A stretch of DNA of 64,000 bases, taken from assembly GCF_006538365.1 (NCBI RefSeq), contig NZ_BJKN01000003.1, positions 186,432 to 250,431 on the forward strand, given 5' to 3'. Under the pieces are notes generated by a model that worked only from the letters and a program-made list of their open reading frames with translations, searched no databases and had not been told where the DNA came from. The position numbers and the translations under genes are program-made. This DNA comes from Moorella sp. E308F. GTDB lineage: Bacteria; Bacillota; DSM-521; Neomoorellales; Neomoorellaceae. Shown piece after piece: positions 51,310 to 60,122 of this stretch (positions are counted from its first letter, which is position 1; every line of letters starts with the position of its first letter).

Positions 51310-51915
51310 ATGTTAATTGTCGGTATTAACGGCAGCCCTAAGAAAGAAGGCAATACCGCCTTCCTGGTGCGGGAAGGGCTGGCGGCGGCCGCTGCCGCCG
51401 GGGCGGAGACGGCCCTTATCCACATTGCCGATGCCCTTGCCGACCAGAAAATCCCTTACTGCACCCAGTGCAGCAGCCCCTGCCAGGGAGCCTGTTCCCG
51501 CAATAACCGCCTGGGTGAAGCCTTCGACCTCCTGCGGCGGGCCGACGGGGTCCTCATAGGCAGCCCGGTTTACTTCGGCAGTGTCTCGGCCCAGCTCAAG
51601 GCCTTCTGGGATAAAGGCCGTATCTTACGCAAAGAAAAAGCCCTGTATAACGTCGTTGGCGCCGGGGTTACTGTGGGCGGCAGCCGCTTTGGCGGCCAGG
51701 AAACGACCCTCAAAGCCCTTTTTGACATGATGCTTATCCAGGGCATGATGATTGTCGGCGACGGCTTCTTCGAGGCCGACTGCGGCCATCAGGGCAGCTG
51801 CGGCCAGGCCCCGGCCGGGAACGACGATTTTGCCGTCGCCAGGGTCCGCCTCACGGGTAAGCGCCTGGCCGAGGTAGCTGCGGCCACCATGACCTTACGC
51901 CGTCACCGCGGTTAG
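51310..51915 (+). CDS. Flavodoxin-fold iron-sulfur flavoprotein / NAD(P)H-dependent FMN reductase-like protein
   Basis: About 201 residues. The N-terminus IVGINGSPKKEGNTAFLV is the FMN-binding P-loop of the family. It is followed by four cysteines, CTQCSSPCQGAC, comparable to the compact cluster motif of iron-sulfur flavoproteins of methanogens and acetogens. VLIGSPVYFGSVSAQLKAFWD is the second flavin motif. Possible role in O2 or peroxide reduction with rubredoxin-type partners; that link is inference. ATG 51310 is preferred over TTG 51304. Confidence 0.88.
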   Translation: MLIVGINGSPKKEGNTAFLVREGLAAAAAAGAETALIHIADALADQKIPYCTQCSSPCQGACSRNNRLGEAFDLLRRADGVLIGSPVYFGSVSAQLKAFWDKGRILRKEKALYNVVGAGVTVGGSRFGGQETTLKALFDMMLIQGMMIVGDGFFEADCGHQGSCGQAPAGNDDFAVARVRLTGKRLAEVAAATMTLRRHRG

Positions 51916-51926
51916 GGGGTGAGGGT

Positions 51927-52916
51927 ATGCTCCTGCGGGTAGAAGCTGAAAAGCGGGAAGAAGCTATCTTGAGTCCCCTGGCGAGTTTAAGCAGCCGTAC
52001 CAGGGGCCGTCAAGTACCGGAGGAGCCCTGCCCCATTCGTACCGAATACCAGCGTGACCGCGACCGGATTATCCACTCTAAAGCCTTCCGGCGCCTGAAG
52101 CATAAAACCCAGGTTTTTATCGCCCCGGAAGGGGACCATTACCGCACCCGCCTCACCCACACCCTGGAGGTAGCCCAGATCAGCCGTACCATTGCCCGTG
52201 CCCTGCGCCTCAATGAAGACCTGGCTGAGGCCATTGCCCTGGGCCACGACCTGGGCCATACCCCTTTCGGCCACTCCGGTGAGGAAGCCCTAAACGAAGT
52301 AGTGCCGGGGGGCTTTAAACACAACCTTCAGAGCCTGAGGGTAGTAGAAGTCCTGGAAGGCGGCCGCGGTCTTAACCTCACCTGGGAAGTCCGGGACGGC
52401 ATTGCCCACCATACCGGGCCGGTCAAACCCCAGACCCTGGAAGGCCAGATTATCTGTTATGCCGACCGCATCGCCTACATTAACCATGACATTGACGATG
52501 CCCTGCGGGCCGGCATCATTACCCCGGAGCAGCTTCCGGCTGATTGTTTAAAAATCCTGGGAAGCACCCACCGCCAGCGCATCGACACCATGGTGACGGA
52601 TATAATCCGCTACAGCTGGGAGCACGGCCGCATTGCCATGAGCCCGGCGGTCCAGCAGGCCACGGATAAATTACGCGAATTTCTTTTTAAAAATGTCTAT
52701 ATCGGCTCCCCGGCCAAGGTGGAGGAAGGCAAGGCCAAAAATCTCTTAAAACAGCTCTACTTTTACTACCTGGAGCACCCGAAAGCCCTGCCCCCGCCCG
52801 TCCACGCCGGTGACGACCTGGCCCGGCGGGCCTGTGACTATATTGCCGGGATGACCGACCGTTTTGCCATCCTCCAGTATGCCCGGATCTTTGTTCCCTC
52901 CGGTTTTCCTTCCTGA
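51927..52916 (+). CDS. dGTP triphosphohydrolase-like HD protein
   Basis: 329 residues. It has the dGTPase signature RIIHSKAFRRLKHKTQVF, HYRTRLTHTLEVAQISRTIA (His of HD), and LGHDLGHTPFGHSGEEAL (His-Asp). The family cleaves dNTPs to nucleoside plus triphosphate; it is the short form common in Firmicutes. It lies 11 bases after the flavoprotein gene. In clostridia this gene often precedes dnaG, and it does here, about 0.7 kb upstream. Confidence 0.93.
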   Translation: MLLRVEAEKREEAILSPLASLSSRTRGRQVPEEPCPIRTEYQRDRDRIIHSKAFRRLKHKTQVFIAPEGDHYRTRLTHTLEVAQISRTIARALRLNEDLAEAIALGHDLGHTPFGHSGEEALNEVVPGGFKHNLQSLRVVEVLEGGRGLNLTWEVRDGIAHHTGPVKPQTLEGQIICYADRIAYINHDIDDALRAGIITPEQLPADCLKILGSTHRQRIDTMVTDIIRYSWEHGRIAMSPAVQQATDKLREFLFKNVYIGSPAKVEEGKAKNLLKQLYFYYLEHPKALPPPVHAGDDLARRACDYIAGMTDRFAILQYARIFVPSGFPS

Positions 52917-53292
52917 AAGCAGGGAGAAAGCCGGGCGAGCCAAATAACTGGTTCTACCAAACGGCAAAGCGGCTTTCGGGGCATAAAAATGGGAAGGTGG
53001 CGGGAATCTCTTCGCTCGTCAGGCTATCCGCTCGTTGACGAAACGGCGGCAGGATTCCTTTCACCTTCCGGATAATATTATAACCGTGCCATGTGAACTA
53101 TATACAGGGCAAAAAAAGGAATACCTTCACGGTACTCCTTAAAGAAGAATAGTAAAAGGGAGGTTTAGAAAAGGATGAAGGTTGCCCTTCACCATATAGT
53201 ATAGCATACAAATATATAAAAGTCAGCACCCCGGTACCATGGCTGCACCGCAACAAAGATATAGCGCCAGGACACGCGCCGCTGCCGGGCAC
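52917..53292. other. Gene-free stretch downstream of the dGTPase gene
   Basis: I see no credible coding frame. It holds a GAAGGTGGCGGGAATC / GGCAGGATTCCTTTCACCTTCC imperfect inverted pair (about 52990-53072), which could form a long hairpin, and a terminator for the minus strand. The rest is unremarkable. Confidence 0.5.
53111..53140 (-). terminator. Intrinsic terminator, minus strand
   Basis: Read on the minus strand: AAGGAGTACC-GTGAA-GGTATTCCTT followed by further T residues (seven in total). It is placed downstream of the small membrane-protein frame at 53293-53409. Confidence 0.75.
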
Positions 53293-53409
53293 CTACTGCC
53301 GGGTTTTAAAATAGGGCTGGAAGATAGCCAGGATAACCCCCCGGTAAAGGACATAGAGGGCGCCGCCGCCAATGAGGGCGATTAAAATTAAAGCCACTGC
53401 CTTGCCCAC
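53293..53409 (-). CDS. Small single-pass membrane protein (38 residues)
   Basis: GTG start with an exceptional AGGAGGTGGGAAA site just upstream. The product begins VGKAVALILIALIGGGALYV, followed by LYRGVILAIFQPYFKTRQ. The first ~30 residues are strongly hydrophobic, with a short basic tail, suggesting a membrane microprotein. A terminator lies about 150 bases downstream on the same strand. No family recognised; function unknown. Confidence 0.6.
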   Translation of the reverse strand: MGKAVALILIALIGGGALYVLYRGVILAIFQPYFKTRQ

Positions 53410-53654
53410 TTTCCCACCTCCTGTTAATCTTATTTTGCGCCTGCCCTTTAGTTTATACAGGTTGGTGCGGAGTTCCGGTGCTCTTTATGTTTTCAGTTTA
53501 CCGCCTGCCATCAAGCTGTATGCAGCCCGGTCAAGGTATAATCTGGTAAAGCGGGACAAATAATAGGAAAAAGCGAAAATAAGGCCCCAAAAAGAGGATA
53601 TTTCATTCTAATAGCGAATTGTATTAGCACACGGGGTCCCGGGAGGTGGTGTCC

Positions 53655-55475
53655 ATGACAGCCGCCTTCAGCCAGGAAGTGATCGATGAGGTAAAGGACA
53701 GGGTAGACATCGTCGAAATCATCGGCAGCTATGTCCGGCTAAAAAAAAGCGGCCGCAATTACGTCGGTCTTTGCCCTTTTCATAAAGAAAAGACGCCCTC
53801 CTTCACCGTCAGCCCTGATAAGCAGATGTTTTACTGTTTTGGCTGCGGTGCGGGAGGCGATGTTCTCGCTTTTTTGATGAAGCAAGATGGCCTCAGCTTT
53901 CCCGAAGCAGTAAAAACCCTGGCCGCCAGGGTGGGGATTGACCTGGCCGGCGCTGAAGAATCGCCTGCTGCCAAGCGCCAGAGGGAATGGAAGGAACGCC
54001 TGTACCAGCTGGGGGCAATAGCTGCCAGCTTTTATTATCGCCTTCTCATGCGCCACCCCGTAGGAGCCGCGGCCCGCTTATATCTCCAGCAGCGGGGGGT
54101 AAAAGGAGAAACGGCGCGACTCTTTGAATTGGGATATGCCCCGGATACGGGGACGGCCCTGGTAGATTACCTGCGGCGCCAGGGTTTTACTCCTCGTGAC
54201 ATTGACCAGGCGGGCCTGAGCGCCTCCCGCCCCCCCCTGGGGACGGCCGACCGCTTCCGGGGGCGGCTCATGTTTCCCATAAAAGACAGCCGCGGCCGGG
54301 TGATTGGCTTTGGCGGCCGGACTTTAAGCGGGGGGCAGCCCAAGTATTTAAATTCCCCCGAAACAGTTTTATTTCACAAGGGCCGCCACCTTTACGGGCT
54401 GCACCTGGCCCTGCCGGGTATTCGCCGGAAAGGCCAGGCCATCCTCGTCGAAGGGTATATGGATATGATCGCCGCCTGGCAGCACGGTATTGATAATGTA
54501 GTCGCCTCCCTGGGGACGGCCTTAACTCCTGAGCAGGCCCGGGAGCTAAAAAAATACGCCCGGGAAGTGATCATTGCCTACGACGCCGACAGCGCGGGGG
54601 AAGCCGCCACTTTAAGGGGCCTGGACATCCTAGCCGCTGCCGGCCTCCAGGTGCGCGTCCTGCAGCTCCCGGAAGGAAAAGACCCTGATGAATTTTTGGC
54701 CGCCCGGGGAGCAGCGGCTTTTCAGGAGCTGGTAGAGACCAGCCAGAGCCTGATGGAATTTCGCATCAATAAAGCCGTAGCCGCCCATGACCCCACCCGG
54801 CCCCTGGGCAGGAAAGCCATTATGGCCGCAGTTCTTCCCAGCCTTCAACAAGTAAAGGACGTCGTCGAGCAGGAAGCCTATGTCCGGCTGTTGAGCCGTC
54901 ATACAGGGATATCCGAGGCCGCCATCCTGAAAGCCCTGAGCCAGCCGCCGGCCAGGCACGGGAGGACAGGAAAAGCCATAGAAAAAGCGGGCCGGAAAGA
55001 AGACCCCGCGCCGGGAAAACGGGCCGGGAACCCGGGAGAGCTATTTTTACTCCAGGCGTATTTAAGCAGCCCTGGGCTGGCTGCCGGCATTGACGGCGAG
55101 CTGGGGGAAGACTGGGGTGACAGCCCGGCGATCCAGAGCCTCACCGCCTTTGTCCGGGAAAAGCGCCGGGAAGCACCGGAACTGGCCGGCCCGTCCCTGG
55201 CCCGGGTTTTAACCGGCCGGGGGGTGCCGGAGTGGGATGCCCTTATTGCCCGGCTTACCCTGGCCGATGGCCTGGGGCCCGTCCAGGAGCAGGCCGTCAA
55301 GAAAGCAATCCTCCTCTACAAGCTCCAGCGCCTGCAAAAACAGGAAAGGGAAATAAGAATTGCTTTGGCCCGGGCGGAAAACAGCGGCGCCACCGGCCGG
55401 GTCCAGGAACTCCAGGAGCAAATCTTTCACCTGCAGCAAACGATAAAAGCGATAAAATCCGGAAGGGGGGAGTAG
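53655..55475 (+). CDS. dnaG: DNA primase
   Basis: About 606 residues: CHC2 zinc finger ([24 protein letters not shown]), RNA-polymerase core with [19 protein letters not shown] domain ([24 protein letters not shown]) and a C-terminal helicase-binding domain. It makes RNA primers for replication. ATG 53655 has GGGAGG 8 bases upstream; GTG 53646 would sit on that site. The stop is 2 bases before the rpoD start. Confidence 0.97.
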   Translation: MTAAFSQEVIDEVKDRVDIVEIIGSYVRLKKSGRNYVGLCPFHKEKTPSFTVSPDKQMFYCFGCGAGGDVLAFLMKQDGLSFPEAVKTLAARVGIDLAGAEESPAAKRQREWKERLYQLGAIAASFYYRLLMRHPVGAAARLYLQQRGVKGETARLFELGYAPDTGTALVDYLRRQGFTPRDIDQAGLSASRPPLGTADRFRGRLMFPIKDSRGRVIGFGGRTLSGGQPKYLNSPETVLFHKGRHLYGLHLALPGIRRKGQAILVEGYMDMIAAWQHGIDNVVASLGTALTPEQARELKKYAREVIIAYDADSAGEAATLRGLDILAAAGLQVRVLQLPEGKDPDEFLAARGAAAFQELVETSQSLMEFRINKAVAAHDPTRPLGRKAIMAAVLPSLQQVKDVVEQEAYVRLLSRHTGISEAAILKALSQPPARHGRTGKAIEKAGRKEDPAPGKRAGNPGELFLLQAYLSSPGLAAGIDGELGEDWGDSPAIQSLTAFVREKRREAPELAGPSLARVLTGRGVPEWDALIARLTLADGLGPVQEQAVKKAILLYKLQRLQKQEREIRIALARAENSGATGRVQELQEQIFHLQQTIKAIKSGRGE

Positions 55476-55477
55476 CG

Positions 55478-56563
55478 GTGAAAGAAGAACAGCAAAGGCA
55501 AAAAGTCAAGGAGCTGATTGAAAAGGGCAAGAGCCAGGGCGCCTTAACCTATCGCGAGATTATGGATGCCCTTGAGGGAATCGAACTCTCCCCCGAACAG
55601 ATTGACGATATTTACGAGCAGCTCAACCAAATGGGGATTGAGGTCGTGCCCGAATCGGTAGAACTGGAAGCCCTGGAAAAAGAAGAGGGCGAAACCGTCG
55701 ATACCGACCTCGATCTTTCGATTCCTGAAAACGTGGCCATTGACGACCCGGTGCGCATGTACCTTAAGGAGATTGGCCGGGTGCCCCTGCTGACGCCGGA
55801 AGAAGAAATCGAGCTGGCCAAGAGGATGGAGCAGGGCGACGAAGAAGCCAAACGCCGCCTGGCCGAAGCAAACTTACGCCTGGTGGTCAGCATCGCCAAA
55901 CGCTATGTCGGCCGCGGTATGCTGTTTTTGGACCTTATCCAGGAAGGCAACCTGGGTTTAATCAAGGCGGTAGAGAAATTCGATTACCGTAAGGGCTACA
56001 AGTTCAGCACCTACGCCACCTGGTGGATCCGCCAGGCCATTACCCGCGCCATTGCCGACCAGGCGCGGACCATCAGGATCCCGGTGCACATGGTGGAGAC
56101 CATCAACAAATTGATCCGGGTGCAGCGCCAGCTGCTTCAAGAACTGGGCCGGGACCCGACGCCCGAAGAAATCGCCAAGGAAATGGATGTCCCCGTAGAG
56201 CGGGTACGGGAGATCATGAAGATCGCCCAGGAACCGGTATCCCTGGAGACGCCGATCGGGGAAGAAGAAGACAGCCACCTGGGGGACTTCATCGAAGACG
56301 AGGATGCCCAGGCGCCGGCCGAGGCCGCTTCCTTTATGCTCCTCCGGGAGCAGCTGGAGGAAGTCCTGGATTCCCTGACACCCAGGGAAAAGCGGGTTTT
56401 ACGCCTGCGTTTCGGCCTGGATGACGGGCGGGCACGCACCCTGGAAGAAGTGGGCCAGGAATTTGGCGTCACCAGGGAACGCATTCGCCAGATCGAAGCC
56501 AAGGCGCTGAGAAAGCTGCGCCATCCCAGCCGCAGCAAGAAACTGAAGGACTACCTGGAATAG
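55478..56563 (+). CDS. rpoD: RNA polymerase primary sigma factor (SigA/RpoD)
   Basis: 361 residues: region 1.1 ([20 protein letters not shown]), region 1.2 ([16 protein letters not shown]), region 2 ([37 protein letters not shown]), region 3, and region 4 with helix-turn-helix ([23 protein letters not shown]). GTG 55478 has GGGGGGAG 8-13 bases upstream; the frame upstream of it overlaps dnaG and is not sigma-like. dnaG-rpoD is the conserved macromolecular synthesis operon, here without rpsU. Confidence 0.98.
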   Translation: MKEEQQRQKVKELIEKGKSQGALTYREIMDALEGIELSPEQIDDIYEQLNQMGIEVVPESVELEALEKEEGETVDTDLDLSIPENVAIDDPVRMYLKEIGRVPLLTPEEEIELAKRMEQGDEEAKRRLAEANLRLVVSIAKRYVGRGMLFLDLIQEGNLGLIKAVEKFDYRKGYKFSTYATWWIRQAITRAIADQARTIRIPVHMVETINKLIRVQRQLLQELGRDPTPEEIAKEMDVPVERVREIMKIAQEPVSLETPIGEEEDSHLGDFIEDEDAQAPAEAASFMLLREQLEEVLDSLTPREKRVLRLRFGLDDGRARTLEEVGQEFGVTRERIRQIEAKALRKLRHPSRSKKLKDYLE

Positions 56564-56595
56564 CGGGAGTCGGTTCCCGATTTAGCATCTGACTG

Positions 56596-56624
56596 TTGAC
56601 CGGGGCGGCATTTCTGGGTATAAT
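56596..56624 (+). promoter_or_regulatory. Strong promoter of the tRNA pair
   Basis: TTGACC (56596-56601), 17-bp spacer, TATAAT (56619-56624), 14 bases before the first tRNA. Confidence 0.9.
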
Positions 56625-56638
56625 ATAATCGTTGGCTT

Positions 56639-56713
56639 TCCTCGGTAGCTCAATGGTAGAGCGCCCGGCTGTTAACCGGGTGGTTGCAGGTTCGAGTCCT
56701 GCCCGGGGAGCCA
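56639..56713 (+). tRNA. tRNA-Asn (GTT)
   Basis: Cloverleaf with acceptor TCCTCGG/CCGGGGA, D arm AGCTCAATGGTAGAGC, anticodon loop CTGTTAA (anticodon GTT), T arm GCAGGTTCGAGTCCTGC, and encoded CCA. Confidence 0.96.
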
Positions 56714-56717
56714 GAAA

Positions 56718-56792
56718 GGGCCCATAGCTCAACGGTAGAGCTGCCGGCTCATAACCGGTTGGTTCCTGGTTCGAATCCGGGTGGGCCCACCA
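56718..56792 (+). tRNA. tRNA with CAT anticodon (elongator Met or lysidine-modified Ile2)
   Basis: Acceptor GGGCCCA/TGGGCCC, D arm AGCTCAACGGTAGAGC, loop CTCATAA, T arm CCTGGTTCGAATCCGGG, encoded CCA. It is not the initiator, because position 1 pairs with 72. Acceptor pairs C4-G69 and C5-G68 are known recognition features for the lysidine synthetase TilS, so tRNA-Ile2 is possible; sequence alone does not settle it. Confidence 0.9.
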
Positions 56793-56805
56793 AAAAAGAA
56801 AATAA

Positions 56806-56853
56806 GGCCAGCAGCGGAGGTCAGGAGGTGACCGTGAAGTGCTGGCCTTTTTT
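56806..56853 (+). terminator. tRNA-operon terminator that overlaps the trmK start site
   Basis: GGCCAGCA (56806-56813) pairs with TGCTGGCC (56840-56847), followed by six T residues. The 26-base loop holds AGGAGGTGACC and the start region of trmK; inside it GGTCA-GGAGG-TGACC makes a second hairpin with the Shine-Dalgarno in the loop. Confidence 0.75.
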
Positions 56854-57615
56854 AATTACCGCCAAGACGCATATAGCGGCAGGGCGGCAGCCGGGAAGGC
56901 CGCCGGTATCAGGCTCCCGGCCCGCCTGCAGGCCGTAGCCGGCATGGTGCCGCCGGGCAGCCGTGTTGCCGATATCGGCACCGACCACGCCTATCTTCCC
57001 CTGTACCTGGCCGGCAGCGGCCGCTGCCCGCGGGTGATTGCCGTGGAAGCGGCGCCGGGTCCTTACCGGCGCGCCGTGGCCGCCGTGGCGGCCGCCGGCC
57101 TCCAGGAGCGGGTGGAAGTGCGCCTGGGAGAAGGCCTTGCGCCCCTGCAGCCGGGGGAAGTAGACACAGTAACCATGGCCGGCCTGGGCGCCCTGACCCA
57201 GCAGGGGATCCTGGAGGCGGGGCGGGAGGTGCGGCAGGAGTTAAAACGCCTGATCCTCCAGCCCCAGGGGGAAGCCGGGCCTTTGCGCCGCTATCTCGCC
57301 GCCACCGGCTGGTATTTATATAACGAAGATCTGGTTTACGAGGCTGGCCACTATTATATCATCCTGGCCGCCAGCCAGGGTACAAGCCCGACTTACAGCG
57401 ACCTGGAGTGGAGGATAGGGCCCCTCCTGCTGCAGCGCCGTCACCCCCTGCTGCGGGATTATCTCCTGCACAAGATGGAAAAGCTAACAGCAGCCGTCCG
57501 GCAGCTGGCCGCCGGCCGGGGAGAGCGCGCGAAAGAAAGGCTCATGGATTTAAGCCGGCAGCTGGAAGAGATACGGGAGGTGCTAGCATGGTTGCCAGGT
57601 GCAGCGAAATCATAG
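56839..57615 (+). CDS. trmK: tRNA (adenine(22)-N(1))-methyltransferase
   Basis: 258 residues. The N-terminal half is a Rossmann methyltransferase (RLQAVAGMVPPGSRVADIGTDHAYLPLYL, EAAPGPYRRAVAAV, TVTMAGLGALTQQGIL); a coiled C-terminal region follows (LHKMEKLTAAVRQLAAG). It methylates A22 of tRNA in Gram-positives. Order rpoD-trmK-nif3 is conserved. The GTG start is the first codon after AGGAGGTG and lies in the terminator hairpin of the tRNA transcript. A downstream GTG or TTG start is possible. Confidence 0.92.
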   Translation: MLAFFNYRQDAYSGRAAAGKAAGIRLPARLQAVAGMVPPGSRVADIGTDHAYLPLYLAGSGRCPRVIAVEAAPGPYRRAVAAVAAAGLQERVEVRLGEGLAPLQPGEVDTVTMAGLGALTQQGILEAGREVRQELKRLILQPQGEAGPLRRYLAATGWYLYNEDLVYEAGHYYIILAASQGTSPTYSDLEWRIGPLLLQRRHPLLRDYLLHKMEKLTAAVRQLAAGRGERAKERLMDLSRQLEEIREVLAWLPGAAKS

Positions 57616-58700
57616 CCGTTATGGAAGCCCTGGCCCCGCCGGAACTGGCGGCGGAATGGGATAACGTCGGCCTCATGCTGGGTTCGCCGGAAGCGGAAGT
57701 CCGCCGGATCCTGGTCTGCCTGGACGTTACCATGGCGGTAGCCGCGGAAGCTGCCGCCCGGGGGGCCAATCTCATCATCAGCCATCACCCCTTATTTTTT
57801 CGCCCCCTTAAATCCTTACGTTTTGACAAAGCCCCGGGCGATCTGGTCCGGCGCCTCATCCAGGACAACATCATGGTCTACTCGGCCCATACCAATTTAG
57901 ACAGCGCCGATTTGGGCGTCAGCTATCACCTGGCGGTAAAGCTGGAACTGGAAGATATCCAGGTCCTCCTTCCCACCCGCCGGGAGAAGTATTATAAGCT
58001 GGTGACCTTTGTGCCGGAAGACCATGAAAAGGTCGTGCGGGAAGCCATTACCCGCGCCGGGGCCGGCTGGATCGGCAATTATTCCGACTGCACATTCCGG
58101 GTGGCCGGCACCGGTACCTTCCTGCCCCTGGCCGGCACCCGGCCCTATATAGGCCAGGAAGGGGAGGTTACAGAGGTCAAAGAATACCGCCTGGAGACCA
58201 TTGTCCCCACCGGCAGGCTGAAAGAAGTCCTCCAGGCCCTGCTGCAGGCCCACCCTTACGAGGAAGTAGCTTACGACATCTACCCCCTGGCCAACGAAGG
58301 CCCGGCTTCAGGTATCGGCCGCCTGGGGGTTTTATCCCAGGCCGTGCCCCTGCAGGAATTTGCCCTGCAGGTGAAGGAAACCCTGGGGGCGGCCCGGGTC
58401 AACGTGGTGGGGGACAGGGAACGCAAGGTAAAGAAGGTGGCCGTCTGCGGCGGTGCCGGCAGCGATGTCATGACCACCGCCCGGGCTGCCGGGGCCGACG
58501 TTCTGGTCACCGGGGATTTAAAGTTCCACGAAGCCCGGGCCGCCGAGAGTTTAGGCCTGGCAGTAATCGACGCCGGCCACTTTGCCACCGAGAGGCTGAT
58601 CGTCCCGGCCCTGGTGACCTACCTGCAGGACCAATTGCAGGAGCGGGAAGTGATGGTCCTGGCCTCCCAGAAAGAGCAGGAACCGTGGTACGTACTCTAA
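57588..58700 (+). CDS. Nif3-like dinuclear metal centre protein
   Basis: 370 residues: an N-terminal Nif3 half (MEALAPPELAAEWDNVGLML, ANLIISHHPLFFRPLK, VYSAHTNLDSADLGVS), an inserted PII-like domain in the middle (YKLVTFVPEDHEKVVREAI) and the second Nif3 half (VAVCGGAGSDVM, VIDAGHFATERLIVPAL). Metal-binding histidines (HH, H of AHTNLD, H of GHFATE) are present. Function is unclear; the name GTP cyclohydrolase I type 2 is used in databases. ATG 57588 follows GGGAGGTG and overlaps trmK by 28 bases. Confidence 0.95.
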   Translation: MVARCSEIIAVMEALAPPELAAEWDNVGLMLGSPEAEVRRILVCLDVTMAVAAEAAARGANLIISHHPLFFRPLKSLRFDKAPGDLVRRLIQDNIMVYSAHTNLDSADLGVSYHLAVKLELEDIQVLLPTRREKYYKLVTFVPEDHEKVVREAITRAGAGWIGNYSDCTFRVAGTGTFLPLAGTRPYIGQEGEVTEVKEYRLETIVPTGRLKEVLQALLQAHPYEEVAYDIYPLANEGPASGIGRLGVLSQAVPLQEFALQVKETLGAARVNVVGDRERKVKKVAVCGGAGSDVMTTARAAGADVLVTGDLKFHEARAAESLGLAVIDAGHFATERLIVPALVTYLQDQLQEREVMVLASQKEQEPWYVL

Positions 58701-58795
58701 ATAAACATGGGGATTACCCGTCCTCCTTGACAGATTGCTATAAAGGGTGTTATATTTAAATCCGCTGAAGAAAAGTGGATAAGTGCTTTTGAGTA

Positions 58796-59236
58796 AACCG
58801 GATGGTCGCGGGCGATAAGCGCCTGGCGCGCCTATCGCCTGAGGAAAGTCCGAGCTCCGCAGGGCAGGGTGCTGGATAACGTCCAGTGGAGGCGACTCCA
58901 AGGAAAGTGCCACAGAAACAGACCGCCCAGCACTCAACTCGACAGTTGGACCTCTTTCACTATAAGCGAACCTGATGTTTTAAATTCAGGTTTGTATATA
59001 AAAGTTTTCATCTGTCGAGTTGAGTGCTGGGCAAGGGTGGAAAGGTGAGGTAAGAGCTCACCAGCGGTTAGGCGACTAACCGGCTCGGTAAACCCCACCT
59101 GGAGCAAGACCGAATAGGGGGACAAAAGGGGTGGCCCGCCCCGTCCCCGGGTAAGGTCGCTGGAGGCGCCAGGCAACTGGCGTCCTAGATAGATGACCAT
59201 CCAAGACAGAACTCGGCTTACAGGTTTACTCAAAAG
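58796..59236 (+). ncRNA. rnpB: RNase P RNA (class A) with palindromic insert in the P12 arm
   Basis: P1 is formed by CTTTTGAGTAAACC and GGTTTACTCAAAAG at the two ends. Universal blocks in order are GAGGAAAGTCCGAGCTCC, CAGGGTGCTGGATAAC, GGAAAGTGCCACAGAAA, AAGGTGAGGTAAGAGCTCACC, GTAAACCCCACCTGGAGCAA, GAATAGG, and AGATAGATGACCATC with ACAGAACTCGGCTTA. This is the catalytic RNA that matures tRNA 5' ends. Between GACCGCC and AAGGGTGG, where the P12 arm belongs, lies a 108-base palindrome related to inserts elsewhere in the window. The core is intact, so the RNA is probably functional. Confidence 0.96.
58925..59032 (+). repeat. Palindromic insert forming P12 of RNase P RNA
   Basis: Perfect 21-bp inverted repeat: arms 58925-58945 (GCCCAGCACTCAACTCGACA plus G) and 59012-59032. 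The 66-base loop contains a second hairpin AACCTGA/TCAGGTT. The outer 16 bases of each arm are identical to the insert in copy D at 21895-21962, and the outer 12 to that in copy B. Confidence 0.9.
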
Positions 59237-59255
59237 ACCTTTTACTGGACTTATG

Positions 59256-59316
59256 GGTTATCACCTCTTCTTAGGGGTCACATTTTTAGACCCAGGAAGA
59301 GGTGATAATCTTTTTT
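59256..59316 (+). terminator. Terminator after rnpB
   Basis: GGTTATCACCTCTTC and GAAGAGGTGATAATC form a long stem with an inner GGGTC/GACCC, followed by six T residues. Confidence 0.93.
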
Positions 59317-59319
59317 AAC

Positions 59320-59599
59320 GGGCTGTAATAAAAAACTCCCTCAGATAATCATAATAACAGGAACGCATTCTAAAGCCAAAGCCGGTTTAAAGGAGCAAGA
59401 GCCTTCTATCTGGCTGTAACTATTATCAGTGGAGCGGATTAATCAATTTTTCGGCCAAAATAATACATATGGGTTATTCTGGGTATACTATAATTAAATT
59501 TATAGTTCTATAGGAGAAAAGGGTATGGTTATCTGACAAAGGTTTTGTAAGCGTAAAATACCCCCCACCTATTATCTAAGGTGGGGCAAAAACAAGCTT
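59320..59599. other. AT-rich region without a recognisable gene
   Basis: No convincing coding frame. It contains a hairpin CCCCACCT/AGGTGGGG near 59565-59588 and several TATA-rich patches. The cas6 remnant begins at its right end, so this may be where the rest of a cas locus was lost. Confidence 0.5.
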
Positions 59600-59959
59600 A
59601 ACTATTCATACGGCAAACAGGAGGCAGAGTTTCAGACATTCCACCCTGCAGGCACCTGATGGAAAAAAGAAGACATATTACTATCATCCTATAGAAAAAA
59701 ATTCCGCCAGCAGATAAAAAATAATCTTCTCAAGAAGGCTGCAGTCCTGGGAATAAACTTGCCGCCGGATATACCCCTAGAATTACATAACGTAAAGGGG
59801 AGCGACATGAAAGTAGTTTATTATAAGGATACAGTAATCAAAGGCTGGTTGGGTAAATATATGCTAACAGGTGATCTGCAGTTAATTCGCCTGGTCTTTA
59901 GTGTGGGTATCGGCGCCAAAAATTCCCAGGGTTTTGGTATGCTGGAACCTGTAATTTAA
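59600..59959 (+). pseudogene. cas6: Truncated CRISPR endoribonuclease gene, C-terminal part
   Basis: Open without a start codon from about 59582. It reads DGKKEDILLSSYRKKFRQQI, LLKKAAVLGINLPPDIPLEL and finally GIGAKNSQGFGMLEPVI. The last is the glycine-rich RAMP motif at the Cas6 C-terminus, and KDTVIKGWLGKYMLTGD is the preceding family block. Complete Cas6 proteins have ~220-250 residues, so the N-terminal half with the catalytic histidine is missing. It lies just upstream of the CRISPR leader, the usual place for cas6 in type I-B or III loci. A TTG at 59759 could only yield a short stub. Confidence 0.82.
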
Positions 59960-60063
59960 GCAGGAAAAATGTCGTCGACCTTGAATAATGTAAAAATCCC
60001 TGGGGATCGACGACAGTGAAGATATCAAAAAATCCTTGAATTTACTGTATCCTTTACTTTAGA

Positions 60064-60092
60064 TTAAGTTTTTGCTGGAAATATGCTATAAT
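60064..60092 (+). promoter_or_regulatory. Candidate CRISPR leader promoter
   Basis: TTAAGT, 17 bases, TATAAT, ending 30 bases before the first repeat in an AT-rich leader. It would transcribe the array rightward. Confidence 0.65.
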
Positions 60093-60122
60093 AAAAAAGC
60101 AGCCAAACTAGTATATAAATGG

